The notes beneath the pieces were generated by a model. That model had not been told where the DNA came from, did not search any database, and saw nothing but the letters and a program-made list of their open reading frames with translations. A stretch of DNA of 41,428 bases from Opitutia bacterium (GTDB lineage Bacteria > Verrucomicrobiota > Verrucomicrobiia > Opitutales > JABJCN01). Both the position numbers and the translations under genes were made by a program. The stretch lies in contig JABJCN010000061.1 of assembly GCA_018668635.1 (NCBI GenBank), forward strand, positions 1-41,428, written 5' to 3'. Shown here one piece after another: positions 9,260 to 17,955 of the stretch; the stretch's first letter is position 1; the number at the start of each line of letters is the position of its first letter.

Positions 9260-10336
9260 TTATTTGATCGGAATCTGGTTTGCACTGACTTCCTTTGCAT
9301 GGCGGAGTCGAAGTTGTCCGCAGGCTGCATCAATATCATGTCCTTTTTCCATTCGAACAGTGACCTTGGCTCCTCCTTTCTCAACTCGTTTACGAAATGC
9401 TTCAATATGCTTCAAGGGCGGACGTTCCCAGTCTAGCCCATCAACCTGGTTGTAGGGGATAAGGTTTACCTTGGCCCTGAGTTTACTTGCCTGCCTGGCC
9501 AGTAGGGATGCTTGACCGAGGTCATCATTGATCCCACGAATAAGGATGTATTCGAAGGTTATGATCTTGCGGCGTTCCTTCACGAAAGTTTCGCAGGCCT
9601 TGAGTAATTCGGCTATCGGGTAACGATCATTAATGGGCATGATGCGCTCACGGGTCCGGTCATCCGATCCATGCAGTGAAATGGCAAGCCGAAGCTGGGC
9701 CGGGTGCCTGGCCAGTTCAAGGATGCGGGGGACAAGGCCGCTAGTGGATAGTGTGATGTGGCGTGCGCCGATTCCGAGCCCATCAGGGGATAGAATCGTA
9801 TCCAAGGCCGGCAAAAGGTTGGGCAGGTTCGCCAGTGGCTCACCCATTCCCATGAAGACGAGATTGTCAATCCTTCGTCCGGCTTCAATGCGGGCAAGCA
9901 GAACCTGCCCTACAATTTCTCCTGGGCTTAGGTTTCGTTTTAGGCCGTCGAGGCCGCTGGCGCAGAACTTGCAACCAAGGGCACAACCCACCTGCGAGGA
10001 AACGCAGAGGGTCATCCTCGTCGCACGTGTTCCATCACTTCCGGGATTTGCCGGTATTAACACGCTCTCGATAAGTTGTCCGTCGTGAAGTCGAAAAAGG
10101 AACTTTCGTGTTGTGTCCTCTGACCCTTGCACCCGGGCAATTTCCATTGGGCGGATTTGCCACTGATCTTCCAAATCCTGTCGCAGATTGGCCGGGAGGT
10201 TTGTCATTTCCGGGAAATCCAATACCCCATGTTCATAGACCCACTCCCTAATCTGCCTGGCACGAAATGCCTGGGTACCCTCAAAGTTCCATTCATCAGG
10301 AGGTGTGTCCAATAGCAGAGGTTTCATTTTCAACAT
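9260..10336 (-). CDS. rlmN: 23S rRNA (adenine-C2)-methyltransferase RlmN
   Basis: Radical-SAM dual-specificity enzyme that methylates C2 of A2503 in 23S rRNA and A37 in some tRNAs. The cluster cysteines C118-ALG-C122-KF-C125 are present, the methyl-carrying conserved Cys is C339 in the C-terminal segment (IDAACGQL), and the GMGEPLAN and STSGLVPRI motifs are intact. At 358 aa it is full length. ATG at 10336; a second in-frame Met is three codons downstream. It is the first gene of the minus-strand run ending in the sialidase fusion, an odd pairing of a housekeeping gene with accessory catabolism. A promoter would have to lie in 10337-10383 or further upstream. Confidence 0.97.
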   Translation of the reverse strand: MLKMKPLLLDTPPDEWNFEGTQAFRARQIREWVYEHGVLDFPEMTNLPANLRQDLEDQWQIRPMEIARVQGSEDTTRKFLFRLHDGQLIESVLIPANPGSDGTRATRMTLCVSSQVGCALGCKFCASGLDGLKRNLSPGEIVGQVLLARIEAGRRIDNLVFMGMGEPLANLPNLLPALDTILSPDGLGIGARHITLSTSGLVPRILELARHPAQLRLAISLHGSDDRTRERIMPINDRYPIAELLKACETFVKERRKIITFEYILIRGINDDLGQASLLARQASKLRAKVNLIPYNQVDGLDWERPPLKHIEAFRKRVEKGGAKVTVRMEKGHDIDAACGQLRLRHAKEVSANQIPIK

Positions 10337-10383
10337 ATAAATTTAATTACTAGGAATGGATATGTACTGCCACAGGGAAGTCG

Positions 10384-11718
10384 TCAAGGGGAGGGCTTCC
10401 GAACTGCAAACAGATGGTCCCTCCCACGAAGGAAAAGTGTGTTTCCTGAGATGGCAGGGGATGCCATTAGGGGTTCCCCCATCTCATGGGTGCTGAGCAG
10501 ATGGTAATGTTTGCCCGCTTTCATTTTCAGTATGGTTCCATCCTCGCCGGGCAGAAAAATTTGACCATCAGCTGCAACCGGTGAAGCACTAAACCCGTGT
10601 CCCTTGTGGGGGATGCGTTTGATGAAATGTTCCGTTCCATTCTTCAGGTCATAGGCAGCGAAGATGCCTTCATTGTGCAGGATGTAGACTATTCCACGGT
10701 AAATTAGCGGAGTTGGCATGTAGGGACCGCGACGGTTGTGGCGCCATGCCACGGAATGGTTCCGGTTTTCTTTTTGTTCCAGCGTGATATTCCCCTTGGA
10801 TCCGTTGCGAATGGCAAATATTGGACTTTCCGGAGCTCGCCCACTTGCCACAATAGTTATTCCATCTGCATTCACGGGGGTGGGCGCCGTTATCTTGGAA
10901 CTGCCCCCGAGTCTCCAGTTTTCCTTTCCTGTTTCCACATCGTAACCCATTATGAAATTTGATCCATTGGTCACAATTTCCCTGTGATTTTCTGCATTGA
11001 TCACGGTTGGCGAACTCCAGGATGGTAATTCATTACGAGATGTATACCAGAGGGTTTTGCCTGTTTCCGCATCCATTGCCATCAGGAAATCCTTTCCTTG
11101 TGTATCACATTGTACAATAACCTTCCCTTCATGTAGTATTGGTGAACTGGCCGACCCCCATTCGTACCCGGGCAGGTCGTAGGCCCCGATGTCCATTCTG
11201 CCCAAGTCCTTTTGCCATAAGAGCACACCTTCTGTGTTGTAGGCGTACAGGCCCTGTGAGCCAAAGAAGGCGATAACGTGTCGTCCATCCGTTGCTGGTG
11301 TAGAGTTTGCGTAGGTTGACTTAATGTGGCGTTTGTCAATTGGGTTGCCTTGGCAGGCCGTGCGTTCCCATAGGATTTTGCCTGTATTCTTGCTGAGGCA
11401 GATAACCTTCCACTTGTGCTCGGAACGATCGGTTGAGGCGTCACCGGAACCGTAAAGGCTCGGTTTGAAATTCGCCTTGGGATTCTGGCTGATCGCCGTG
11501 GTGAGGAAGAGTTTTTCTCCCCAGACAACAGGGCTGGAATGCGCAAGTCCGGGTATGCGGACCTTGAAGCGGATACCTTTCCCCGTAGTCCCTTCAAATT
11601 GTTCGGGCAGGTCCACATTGTCGGCGAATCCTTTTGCTCCTACACCACGGAAGGTTGGCCAATTCACTGGGCCCGCCACAAGCAATAAGGGGATAAGAAG
11701 TAAGGTCAGGCATTTCAT
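10384..11718 (-). CDS. Secreted PQQ-like beta-propeller protein
   Basis: 444 aa with a signal peptide (MKCLTLLLIPLLLVAGPV). It starts with the NWPTFRGVGAKGFADN segment typical of PVC PQQ-like propellers annotated as outer-membrane-assembly (BamB-like) or alcohol-dehydrogenase-like proteins. Repeated W-blade motifs are visible: GEKLFLTTAI, TGKILWERT, YNTEGVLLWQKDLG, AETGKTLWYTSR and ETGKENWRLGG. No cytochrome c motif and no catalytic residues of a true quinoprotein dehydrogenase can be assigned. It lies 47 bases upstream of rlmN in the same direction. Likely periplasmic, binding partner unknown. Confidence 0.88.
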   Translation of the reverse strand: MKCLTLLLIPLLLVAGPVNWPTFRGVGAKGFADNVDLPEQFEGTTGKGIRFKVRIPGLAHSSPVVWGEKLFLTTAISQNPKANFKPSLYGSGDASTDRSEHKWKVICLSKNTGKILWERTACQGNPIDKRHIKSTYANSTPATDGRHVIAFFGSQGLYAYNTEGVLLWQKDLGRMDIGAYDLPGYEWGSASSPILHEGKVIVQCDTQGKDFLMAMDAETGKTLWYTSRNELPSWSSPTVINAENHREIVTNGSNFIMGYDVETGKENWRLGGSSKITAPTPVNADGITIVASGRAPESPIFAIRNGSKGNITLEQKENRNHSVAWRHNRRGPYMPTPLIYRGIVYILHNEGIFAAYDLKNGTEHFIKRIPHKGHGFSASPVAADGQIFLPGEDGTILKMKAGKHYHLLSTHEMGEPLMASPAISGNTLFLRGRDHLFAVRKPSP

Positions 11719-11777
11719 GCGTGCAATTGATTGAACCCCTTAAACTAAGTCTAATATTTTTCTTGTTCGGCCTATTA

Positions 11778-13409
11778 TTATAAGTCTCTTTGCTTAATGA
11801 CCTGTTTTACCGCTTCGACGGCATTGATGAGGCCGGCCCCGTACTGATGGTCACGGCCTTTGGGCCCAATATCGGTGGCAGTTTTCTCCAGTAAATCTTT
11901 GATTTGCCATGGATTGATCTCATTATTGACTGAGAGCATTAGCGCGGCAACCCCAACACCGTGTGGACCGGAAAATGAATTTCCGGCCGGGCCAATCACG
12001 ATTGATGCCCCTCCGTCCTCCCTGCTGATTTCCTTCCATCCACGCTTGATGGCCATTCCTTTAGGGGGATGGTTCCATGTGGGGTACCCGAGAGGGAAGG
12101 CCGTGATATCCGGTTTGGAAAGTGGCTTGTTCAAGGGATGGTCGCTGTAGAAGGCCACGTTTTCCCAGAAGCAGGGACCGCGGCTGCTGAATGCAACCTC
12201 TGATCGATCCTGTTTGATGCCGGCAACTGCAACCACGCAGGGGATGTCCTTTGGGATTCCGATCTGTTGCCCCCTTGGCTTGACCCTTGGCCCGGACGCA
12301 TAGTTTCCAGCCCCGCCAAGTGCAAGCACCCCTGCAGCAGAAAGGTGCTCGAAGGCGTTTCGATAAAGCCCACGTATATGCCCAAGTTCACGGTCAACAA
12401 TCATAAAACTCATTGAGACCAGGTCTGCGCCCTGCAGTAGCAGGTACTCCAGAGCCCGAAGGTCAAACGATCCCTTTAGGAGCATTAACTCGGCCTCCGG
12501 GGCAATTCCGGTCTGCAATCGGCTTTTCGGGGCCTGCCGCCCGGCAATAATTCCTGCACAGGCACTTCCGTGAGACGTGAATCTGTTTTGTTCAAGAAGG
12601 AAGCCATTTTCGTCCGTGAAATTGTATCCGAACGCGTCATCGACGAAACCATTATTGTCGTTATCCTTTCCGTCCAGAAGTTCCGCCTTGTTCCACCAGA
12701 GTGCTTTTGCCAGACTGGTCGTGGGGATGATTCCAGAGTCAATTACGGCTACCGTTACTCCCTGGCCTCTTGCGCCGCTCCGCCAGGCCTGTTCTGCATT
12801 GATTGCCTGTACATTCCATGGGATTTTTGGTTTCTGGGCGTTGGATTTCTTTGTAGGTGGCGCAGGCGCAAAATGGGTGGCAGTTCGAAGCTCCAAGAGC
12901 TTTTGCATCGCTGCCGCTTGTGTTTCATTCATCCCGATTGACTGTTTGGACTTTGGCCGATAAAAGCGGTTCAGATAGATGAAGGATACGCTGGGGTTCT
13001 TGGATAGCTGTATAATGGCATCGGGCTGAGCGGTACACGAAAACCCGTTTACAATCCAGAACCATTGTGGATTTTGCAGTGATCCAGAATTCTCAAGTGA
13101 CTGCACCAACTGATTCACCTCTTTTCTGGATTTTTGGGACTTGGATTTCAGGGTCGCAAGGACCGCCTTACGATTTACTGTGCGGCTGCGCTTTGCGTTA
13201 TCCCTGCAGAAGGTTTCATGTTCCCCCGCTTTGGCGAATAATTGATCTGCCATCCTTACGAAGACCGGAATATGACGTGTTCCATTTAAGGGAATCGCTT
13301 CATCAATCCGTAGGTCGGTGGCTTTAAGCGGATTGCTACAGAGTACGATCAAAATGAAATTGAAGCTCCTGACGGAGATAAGTTTTTTCGGTATTGAAAT
13401 ACAATCCAT
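11778..13409 (-). CDS. Secreted subtilisin-like serine protease (S8)
   Basis: Peptidase of family S8 with the complete triad when numbered from the ATG at 13409 (543 aa): D224 in AVIDSGI, H280 in TSHGSACAG, S478 in GNSFSGPHGVG, with the oxyanion Asn in GGAGNYASG. Signal peptide about 1-30 (MDCISIPKKL...). Residues about 45-150 look like the cis-inhibiting prodomain of fervidolysin-type proteases, ending in the WFWIVNGFSCTAQPDAIIQL segment. The frame is open to 13682, but that extension is low quality and overlaps the TPR relic on the other strand, so I place the start at 13409. The serine loop reads GNSFSGP rather than the usual GTSMAAP. Confidence 0.88.
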   Translation of the reverse strand: MDCISIPKKLISVRSFNFILIVLCSNPLKATDLRIDEAIPLNGTRHIPVFVRMADQLFAKAGEHETFCRDNAKRSRTVNRKAVLATLKSKSQKSRKEVNQLVQSLENSGSLQNPQWFWIVNGFSCTAQPDAIIQLSKNPSVSFIYLNRFYRPKSKQSIGMNETQAAAMQKLLELRTATHFAPAPPTKKSNAQKPKIPWNVQAINAEQAWRSGARGQGVTVAVIDSGIIPTTSLAKALWWNKAELLDGKDNDNNGFVDDAFGYNFTDENGFLLEQNRFTSHGSACAGIIAGRQAPKSRLQTGIAPEAELMLLKGSFDLRALEYLLLQGADLVSMSFMIVDRELGHIRGLYRNAFEHLSAAGVLALGGAGNYASGPRVKPRGQQIGIPKDIPCVVAVAGIKQDRSEVAFSSRGPCFWENVAFYSDHPLNKPLSKPDITAFPLGYPTWNHPPKGMAIKRGWKEISREDGGASIVIGPAGNSFSGPHGVGVAALMLSVNNEINPWQIKDLLEKTATDIGPKGRDHQYGAGLINAVEAVKQVIKQRDL

Positions 13410-13560
13410 TGGATGACAGGGGCAATGCTTGATACCCGAAAAGGTTATCGAAGAGTTTGACATGCCATTGTTACTGTTTGAACCTGTAAAGGGATGTCCA
13501 TAATTGTTTTCAATTACAATTGCCCGTGCTTGTTTGATTATTGTTGTTGGAATAGGGGGG

Positions 13561-14324
13561 ATGGTGGACGAATCCAGTAAAAAAAAGTCGGTCCGGGGTT
13601 CGATACGGGTGTCGAAGTTGAGCTGGGTACTACTGGGCTTGTTCATTGTGCTAACTGGACTATTGGTCTTTAGGGACAACACAGAGGTTCACAAGGAGCA
13701 AGAGCGTGAGACGAAGCAAAATTGGCCTGAGAAACCAGTACCCGATACCGATACACAACTGCAGAACAAATTAGAGACTGAGCGCAATCTTAAGATGTCT
13801 CTGGAATTACAGAAGGCAACTACTGTCAGCGAGTTCCTTGAAAGCATCTTAATCTCCGTTAATCCTTAAAAAAATGATGGACTGGCTGTAGAGGATTAGT
13901 TGTCGCTGAAGATGATTTTGGATAATGGTTCGGACAAAATACACGAACTTAGAAAACAACCCGAGGCGGAGGTGGTTGTTCGGAACATCCTGGGAAAAAC
14001 CTATCTCTTCCTTGGTTTTCATGGTGAAGCCATTGAGCATCTTGAAAAGGCTCTGGATATTCATTAAAGACCCTGAAGCCGGGACATCCTTTTCTTGCCG
14101 CCAGCTACAGGAACCTTGGTTATGCCCACGAGAAGTGTTTGGGAATCCTTTTGAAGGTTCATGGCGCAAAGCATCCACATGTTGCTTCCAGTTATAACAA
14201 TCTTGCATTGATTCACTTAAAAACAGGAGATAAGACCAAAGCACGCGAGTACCTCATTAACGCGAGATCGATTTTAATGAAAACCCTTGGACCGGGTAAT
14301 ATCAAGATTTCCTGGATCAACTGA
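13561..14324 (+). pseudogene. Decayed membrane-anchored TPR protein (KLC-type repeats)
   Basis: The first 102 codons (13561-13869) give a basic N-terminus, one transmembrane helix (LSWVLLGLFIVLTGLLVF) and a coiled coil ending VSEFLESILISVNP, the linker found before TPR arrays in PVC Ser/Thr kinases and their relatives. Translation then hits TAA at 13867 and TAG at 13897. The same frame resumes as MILDNGSDKIHELRKQPEAE and a good TPR (YLFLGFHGEAIEHLEKALDIH), hits TAA at about 14062, and the homology continues in another frame (KTLKPGHPFLAASYRNLGYA). A likely one-base deletion explains that shift. A further internal deletion is suggested where AHEK runs straight into CLGILLKVHG, and the relic ends with ...KISWIN before TGA. 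No kinase domain is visible upstream. Clearly inactivated. Confidence 0.82.
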
Positions 14325-14512
14325 AGTGAGTTTATATGTGATACAGGATTCTATCATTTGTATAAAAAGGATTCCAAATTCGATGACTTAAATGGGAGTG
14401 GTTGAAATTCAAAAACTGTTTGATTCCTTTTCCTCTGTTGAAAAGATGCCATAACAAAAGCATTGCGGTAAAAACATTATATGCGTGAAGTTTATCCCAA
14501 TTTTTAATCAAT
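14325..14512. other. AT-rich intergenic stretch before the DUF1080 gene
   Basis: About 190 AT-rich bases between the TPR relic and the next ribosome binding site. I see no open frame, no clear hairpin and no convincing -35/-10 pair; any promoter for the downstream gene should lie here. Confidence 0.5.
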
Positions 14513-14517
14513 AGGAG
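14513..14517 (+). promoter_or_regulatory. Shine-Dalgarno site
   Basis: AGGAG, seven bases before the ATG at 14525. It is one of the few textbook ribosome binding sites in the window and fixes the start of the DUF1080 gene. Confidence 0.8.
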
Positions 14518-14524
14518 TCAGGAC

Positions 14525-15241
14525 ATGAATAACCATATATTACGGGTAATTGCTTGGATATTAATCGCTTCAGCGTGGCCGGTTTACGGTTCGGAGGTGC
14601 CCAAGTGGATTGACCTTTTCAATGGGAAGGACCTCACGGGTTGGATTGACGTCAATACTTCTCCGTCAACATGGTACGTGAAAGACGGTCTGCTAATCTG
14701 CAAAGGTAAGCCGATTGGTGTCATGCGATCAGAGCGTCAATATGAAAACTTTCTGCTACACATTGAGTGGCGACATATGGAGCCTGGTGGCAATTCCGGA
14801 GTCTTTGCCTGGAGTGATGCCAAGCCATTTGGTAACCGCCTGCCCAAGGGACTGGAAATACAGATGCTGGAGCTGGACTGGGTGAACATTCACGCTCGTA
14901 ATGGTAAGAAGCCGCCGATTGCCTACGTCCATGGTGAATTATTTGGTGCGGGCGGGTTAAAAGCAACCCCGGACAATCCCCGTGGCTCGCGCAGCAAGTC
15001 CCTCGAGAACCGTTGTAAGGGGCGTGGTGAATGGAATTATTACGATGTAGTGCTTGTCGATGGTGTGGCCAAGCTCTCGGTCAATGGCAAGTTCGTCAAT
15101 GGAATCCGGAATGTTCAGTACAAGAAGGGCTATCTTTGCCTCGAGTCTGAGGGTGCGGAAATCCACTTTCGCAATATCAAGCTCATGGAGCTGCCGCCCG
15201 GAATCACATCCAAGGAGCAGACAGCTCCTTTGGTTGAATAG
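14525..15241 (+). CDS. Secreted DUF1080 protein (3-keto-disaccharide hydrolase family)
   Basis: 238 aa with a signal peptide ([23 protein letters not shown]). A single DUF1080 concanavalin-like sandwich follows: [16 protein letters not shown] at the start, NSGVFAWSD and [11 protein letters not shown] in the middle, [13 protein letters not shown] at the end. Members in Bacteroides cleave 3-keto-glycosides made by Gfo/Idh/MocA dehydrogenases; others are merely annotated as glucanase-like. The protein is periplasmic or secreted. It is probably monocistronic: what follows is a remnant on the opposite strand. The family is certain, the reaction is inferred. Confidence 0.9.
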   Translation: MNNHILRVIAWILIASAWPVYGSEVPKWIDLFNGKDLTGWIDVNTSPSTWYVKDGLLICKGKPIGVMRSERQYENFLLHIEWRHMEPGGNSGVFAWSDAKPFGNRLPKGLEIQMLELDWVNIHARNGKKPPIAYVHGELFGAGGLKATPDNPRGSRSKSLENRCKGRGEWNYYDVVLVDGVAKLSVNGKFVNGIRNVQYKKGYLCLESEGAEIHFRNIKLMELPPGITSKEQTAPLVE

Positions 15242-15282
15242 GAGGGGCAGTCGCAAATCCAGAGAGGTAGGCGAGAATCTTT

Positions 15283-15522
15283 CTAGTGTCCCGGAAGGGT
15301 TTGTGAGCGTAAATACTGATCCAGCCCCGTTTTAAAGTCGCTTAGCCCAGTTTCCACGCTTTTCAGGAGTTTGTCGGCTTGCTTGTCTCCGGTGACCTTC
15401 TCCTTCCCCGGATCCCAATTAAGTGCACGACCTAGGTTTTGGGAGACGTAGCCGAGGTGACCGGGGGTGATTGAACGGTGGGGTGCTGTAGACTTTATGA
15501 AGGCGCGACGTTCAATTTTCAT
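15283..15522 (-). pseudogene. Remnant of a Gfo/Idh/MocA oxidoreductase C-terminus
   Basis: A 79-codon frame contains HRSITPGHLGYVSQNLGRAL followed by NWDPGKEKVTGDKQADKLLK, which I recognise as the conserved tail of PVC Gfo/Idh/MocA-family dehydrogenases (usual ending: ...GDxEAxxLL, then a short tail). The Rossmann and catalytic domains are absent, the N-terminal 14 residues look like a broken preceding helix, and the last 24 residues (from SVETGLS) do not fit the family. I treat it as a relic rather than a gene. The rest of 15242-15589 holds nothing else I can name. Confidence 0.65.
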
Positions 15523-15589
15523 TCTGTCTGGTTCTACTATGAATGGAGAATATTCTGGTAGAACAAGGTGGCGATGTTTGACTCCCTGT

Positions 15590-16474
15590 CTACTGCACCT
15601 CCTTTACGTGTTTTTTCAGTTCTGCAATCTGCCCTTTGGGGAGGGGGTTCCCATTGGTCCAGATACGCAAAAAAGTACTGTACTCACGTTTTTCCACGGC
15701 GTCTTTTTTTACTGTGTCCAGTAGTGGTCCAAGGTTTCTTAACTGGTTGCCCTGCAGGAAAAGCATGCGGAATGATTTATGACCTGCAATCGGAGTGATA
15801 TCTGTCAGCTTATTGTTGCGAATGTCCAGGATGTCGATGTGCGGGATATTTTTCAGGGGGGTAATGTCAGTGAGTTCGTTTTCACCAAGGTAAAGCGACC
15901 AGAGTTTGGTCAGTTTGGCAAGAGGAGTAATGTCAGTGAGTTGATTGTGAGTCAGGTATAGTGAGCGAAGAGACGGGATGTTGCCAAGTGGGGTGACATC
16001 GGTTAACTGGTTATTCTCGAGGTTCAGGTATTGTAGGATACCCAAATTCTTTAGAGGAGAAGTATCTGTTATATTATTTTCGGAAAGATCGATGAGCTGA
16101 AGTCGGCTCAGTCCCTTGAGTTGTGAAATATCCGTGATGGAATTACCCGGGAGTTCCAGTGAGGCAAGTTCCTTGCAGTGCTCGATCCCCTTCAGACTCT
16201 TGATTTCCATGCCTTTGCCCATAATGGCGGAGACATGCTGCACATCATTGGCGTAAAGTGGCGTCTTGTTGTCTCGTTTTTCAAATACCTGCTTGCGGAC
16301 TGCATTCTCAAGGTTCTTGTCTTCAAAAATTGCAACTGGCCGGGGTTTGAGAGGGGGCTTCTTTTCAGGTTCTTTTTTATCTTGAGCCGATAGTGTTGAG
16401 GATAGAATAGCCAAGGTTGCAACTATAAGAATCCTGATTTTGAATGGCAGGTTCATTGAGCGTTTGATGAACAT
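15590..16474 (-). CDS. Secreted leucine-rich-repeat protein (internalin-like)
   Basis: 294 aa with a signal peptide (MFIKRSMNLPFKIRILIVATLAILSS..., also startable at Met7, 16456) and a short Lys/Pro-rich linker. The segment IFEDKNLENAVRKQVFEKRD is the usual cap before bacterial LRRs. About six 22-residue repeats follow, of the form SLYLxxNQLTDITPLAKLTKL, seen as ISQLKGL, TSPLKNL, VTPLGNI, ITPLAKL, ITPLKNI and ITPIAGH. A C-terminal cap ends in a Lys-rich helix. These proteins bind other proteins or glycans at the surface; no catalytic domain is present. It is divergent from the RRM gene. Confidence 0.92.
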   Translation of the reverse strand: MFIKRSMNLPFKIRILIVATLAILSSTLSAQDKKEPEKKPPLKPRPVAIFEDKNLENAVRKQVFEKRDNKTPLYANDVQHVSAIMGKGMEIKSLKGIEHCKELASLELPGNSITDISQLKGLSRLQLIDLSENNITDTSPLKNLGILQYLNLENNQLTDVTPLGNIPSLRSLYLTHNQLTDITPLAKLTKLWSLYLGENELTDITPLKNIPHIDILDIRNNKLTDITPIAGHKSFRMLFLQGNQLRNLGPLLDTVKKDAVEKREYSTFLRIWTNGNPLPKGQIAELKKHVKEVQ

Positions 16475-16585
16475 GGTTTGTAGTCAAATAGGGCTTGTTT
16501 GAGTGTCAATATGAATTGATTCCGTAGAGCAAGCATTTGACATGGGTGATGGCAAAGATTACCTGCATCCCCTTTTTAATATTTG
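16475..16585. promoter_or_regulatory. Divergent intergenic region (LRR / RRM)
   Basis: 111 bases separate two divergent starts, so both promoters should lie here. A TTGACA is visible at about 16537-16542 on the plus strand, but no good -10 follows at the usual spacing. The LRR-side promoter could not be assigned. Confidence 0.35.
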
Positions 16586-16837
16586 ATGAGCCAAAAAGTT
16601 TATATTGGAAATCTTGCCTTTGAGGCAGAACGCATCGACTTGCTTGACCTTTTCGCGCAATACGACCCGCAGGAGGTTTTTCTCGGAAGGGACAAGTTTA
16701 CAGGAAAATCAAGAGGCTTTGCTTTTGTGACTCTTGGGTCAGAGGAAATGGCCTTGAAAGCCGTTGATGATTTAAATGAGAAGGATTTTGCTGGTCGGAC
16801 ATTAAAGGTTGCGATTGCTGAAGATCGAACAGGTTGA
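16586..16837 (+). CDS. Small RRM-type RNA-binding protein
   Basis: 83 aa, a single RNA recognition motif: RNP2 is VYIGNL near the start, RNP1 is RGFAFVTL in the middle, with the KVAIAEDR end strand. A TTG three bases earlier is possible, but the ATG at 16586 is preferred. Such stand-alone RRM proteins of cyanobacteria and PVC bacteria bind RNA and are often cold- or stress-related. The C-terminal Gly-rich tail found in many relatives is missing. Confidence 0.93.
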   Translation: MSQKVYIGNLAFEAERIDLLDLFAQYDPQEVFLGRDKFTGKSRGFAFVTLGSEEMALKAVDDLNEKDFAGRTLKVAIAEDRTG

Positions 16838-16954
16838 TATTTTCCCCTTGTACCATGTGCTCATCAACTTGTATGGACCTGAGGTTGATTCTTTCAGCAG
16901 GTGTATAAATAGATGAACCACAAATAACTTTTGCCGACTTGTTACGTCTCGTCA

Positions 16955-16984
16955 TTGACAATACGTACATGGAATATTCAGAAT
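16955..16984 (+). promoter_or_regulatory. Candidate sigma-70 promoter
   Basis: A perfect TTGACA (16955-16960), then 18 bases, then CAGAAT (16979-16984, 4 of 6 matches to TATAAT). It sits 38 bases before the ATG of the isomerase-like gene. It is a sequence match only. Confidence 0.35.
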
Positions 16985-17021
16985 CTTTTCTTAAATCACT
17001 GAAATTCTCATACACTTCATC

Positions 17022-17948
17022 ATGCAATTCCAAGAAAACTCCACTTCCCGTCGCACCCTCCTCAAGACCGGCCTCGGTCTTGCCGCAGGTGCTTCCGCAC
17101 TGGCACCAACTTCCACTCAGGCAAACAAGATACGCCTTTTTCGTAAAAAAAGCGGTGTAAAAAAAGGTCGCATCAACCAATCTGTTGTTTCCTGGTGCTT
17201 TGCCAATCACTGGAGTACCGATAAAATGTGCAAGGTGGCATCCGACTTGGGTTGTAAAAGTATTGAACTGATAGCCCCCGATCAATTTCCAATCCTATCC
17301 AAACATGGTCTGACTTGCGCAATCACCCCGATCGATATGGGAGGTCCCCCTTTTATCCAGGGTTGGAACAACCCGAAGTACCACGAGAAGGTGGGTGCCG
17401 CGACACGCAAGGCTATTGATGCGGCTTCAGAGTTTGGTTCTCCCAATGTCATTGCCTTCAATGGTTTCGCTGAGGACATCAGCCCCGAGGCGGGAATTAA
17501 AAATTGCGTCAAGGGACTGAAGGCAATTGCTGCTGATGCTGAAAAGAAAAAGGTCACCCTCTGCCTGGAGATGCTTAACACCCGTGACGATTCCGACCCC
17601 AATAAGGGTCACCCCGGTTACCAGGGTGACCATATTGATTACTGCATGGAGATTTTAAAGAAGGTCGGTTCACCGAATGTGAAACTACTTTTTGACATCT
17701 ATCACGTGCAGATCATGGACGGGGATGTTATCCGTCGGATAGGTGAGTGTGGAGAGTATATCGGCCATGTCCATACAGCCGGGAATCCCGGGCGCGGTGA
17801 ACTGGATGACACACAGGAGATTAATTACCCACCCATCATGCGGGCGCTTCTGGATATTGGCTACAAGGGTTTTGTCGGTCAGGAGTTCATTCCAACTCGT
17901 GATCCTCTAAAGGGCCTGACTGAGGCGGTTGAGCTCTGCGATGTTTAG
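17022..17948 (+). CDS. Exported sugar-phosphate-isomerase-like TIM barrel (hydroxypyruvate isomerase family)
   Basis: 308 aa. The N-terminus has a Tat-like signal (STSRRTLLKTGLGLAAGASA). The AP-endonuclease-2 TIM barrel follows, with metal/catalytic acids in VTLCLEMLNTR (Glu), KLLFDIYHVQ (Asp and His), GHVHTAGNPGRGELDDTQ (His, Glu, Asp) and GFVGQEFIPT (Glu), all typical of hydroxypyruvate isomerase and IolE-like proteins. In PVC genomes exported members accompany DUF1080 and Gfo/Idh/MocA genes, suggesting keto-sugar isomerisation rather than true hydroxypyruvate metabolism. It ends seven bases from the convergent kinase-pyrophosphorylase gene. Confidence 0.9.
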   Translation: MQFQENSTSRRTLLKTGLGLAAGASALAPTSTQANKIRLFRKKSGVKKGRINQSVVSWCFANHWSTDKMCKVASDLGCKSIELIAPDQFPILSKHGLTCAITPIDMGGPPFIQGWNNPKYHEKVGAATRKAIDAASEFGSPNVIAFNGFAEDISPEAGIKNCVKGLKAIAADAEKKKVTLCLEMLNTRDDSDPNKGHPGYQGDHIDYCMEILKKVGSPNVKLLFDIYHVQIMDGDVIRRIGECGEYIGHVHTAGNPGRGELDDTQEINYPPIMRALLDIGYKGFVGQEFIPTRDPLKGLTEAVELCDV

Positions 17949-17955
17949 AGCGTAA

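Noticed and set aside
13410-13682. N-terminal extension of the S8 protease frame
   Set aside because: Precedes a good signal peptide, has no domain similarity and overlaps the TPR relic on the opposite strand.
16698-17285. 195-codon minus-strand frame across the RRM/isomerase gap
   Set aside because: Overlaps two well-supported plus-strand genes in antisense and has no recognisable domain.
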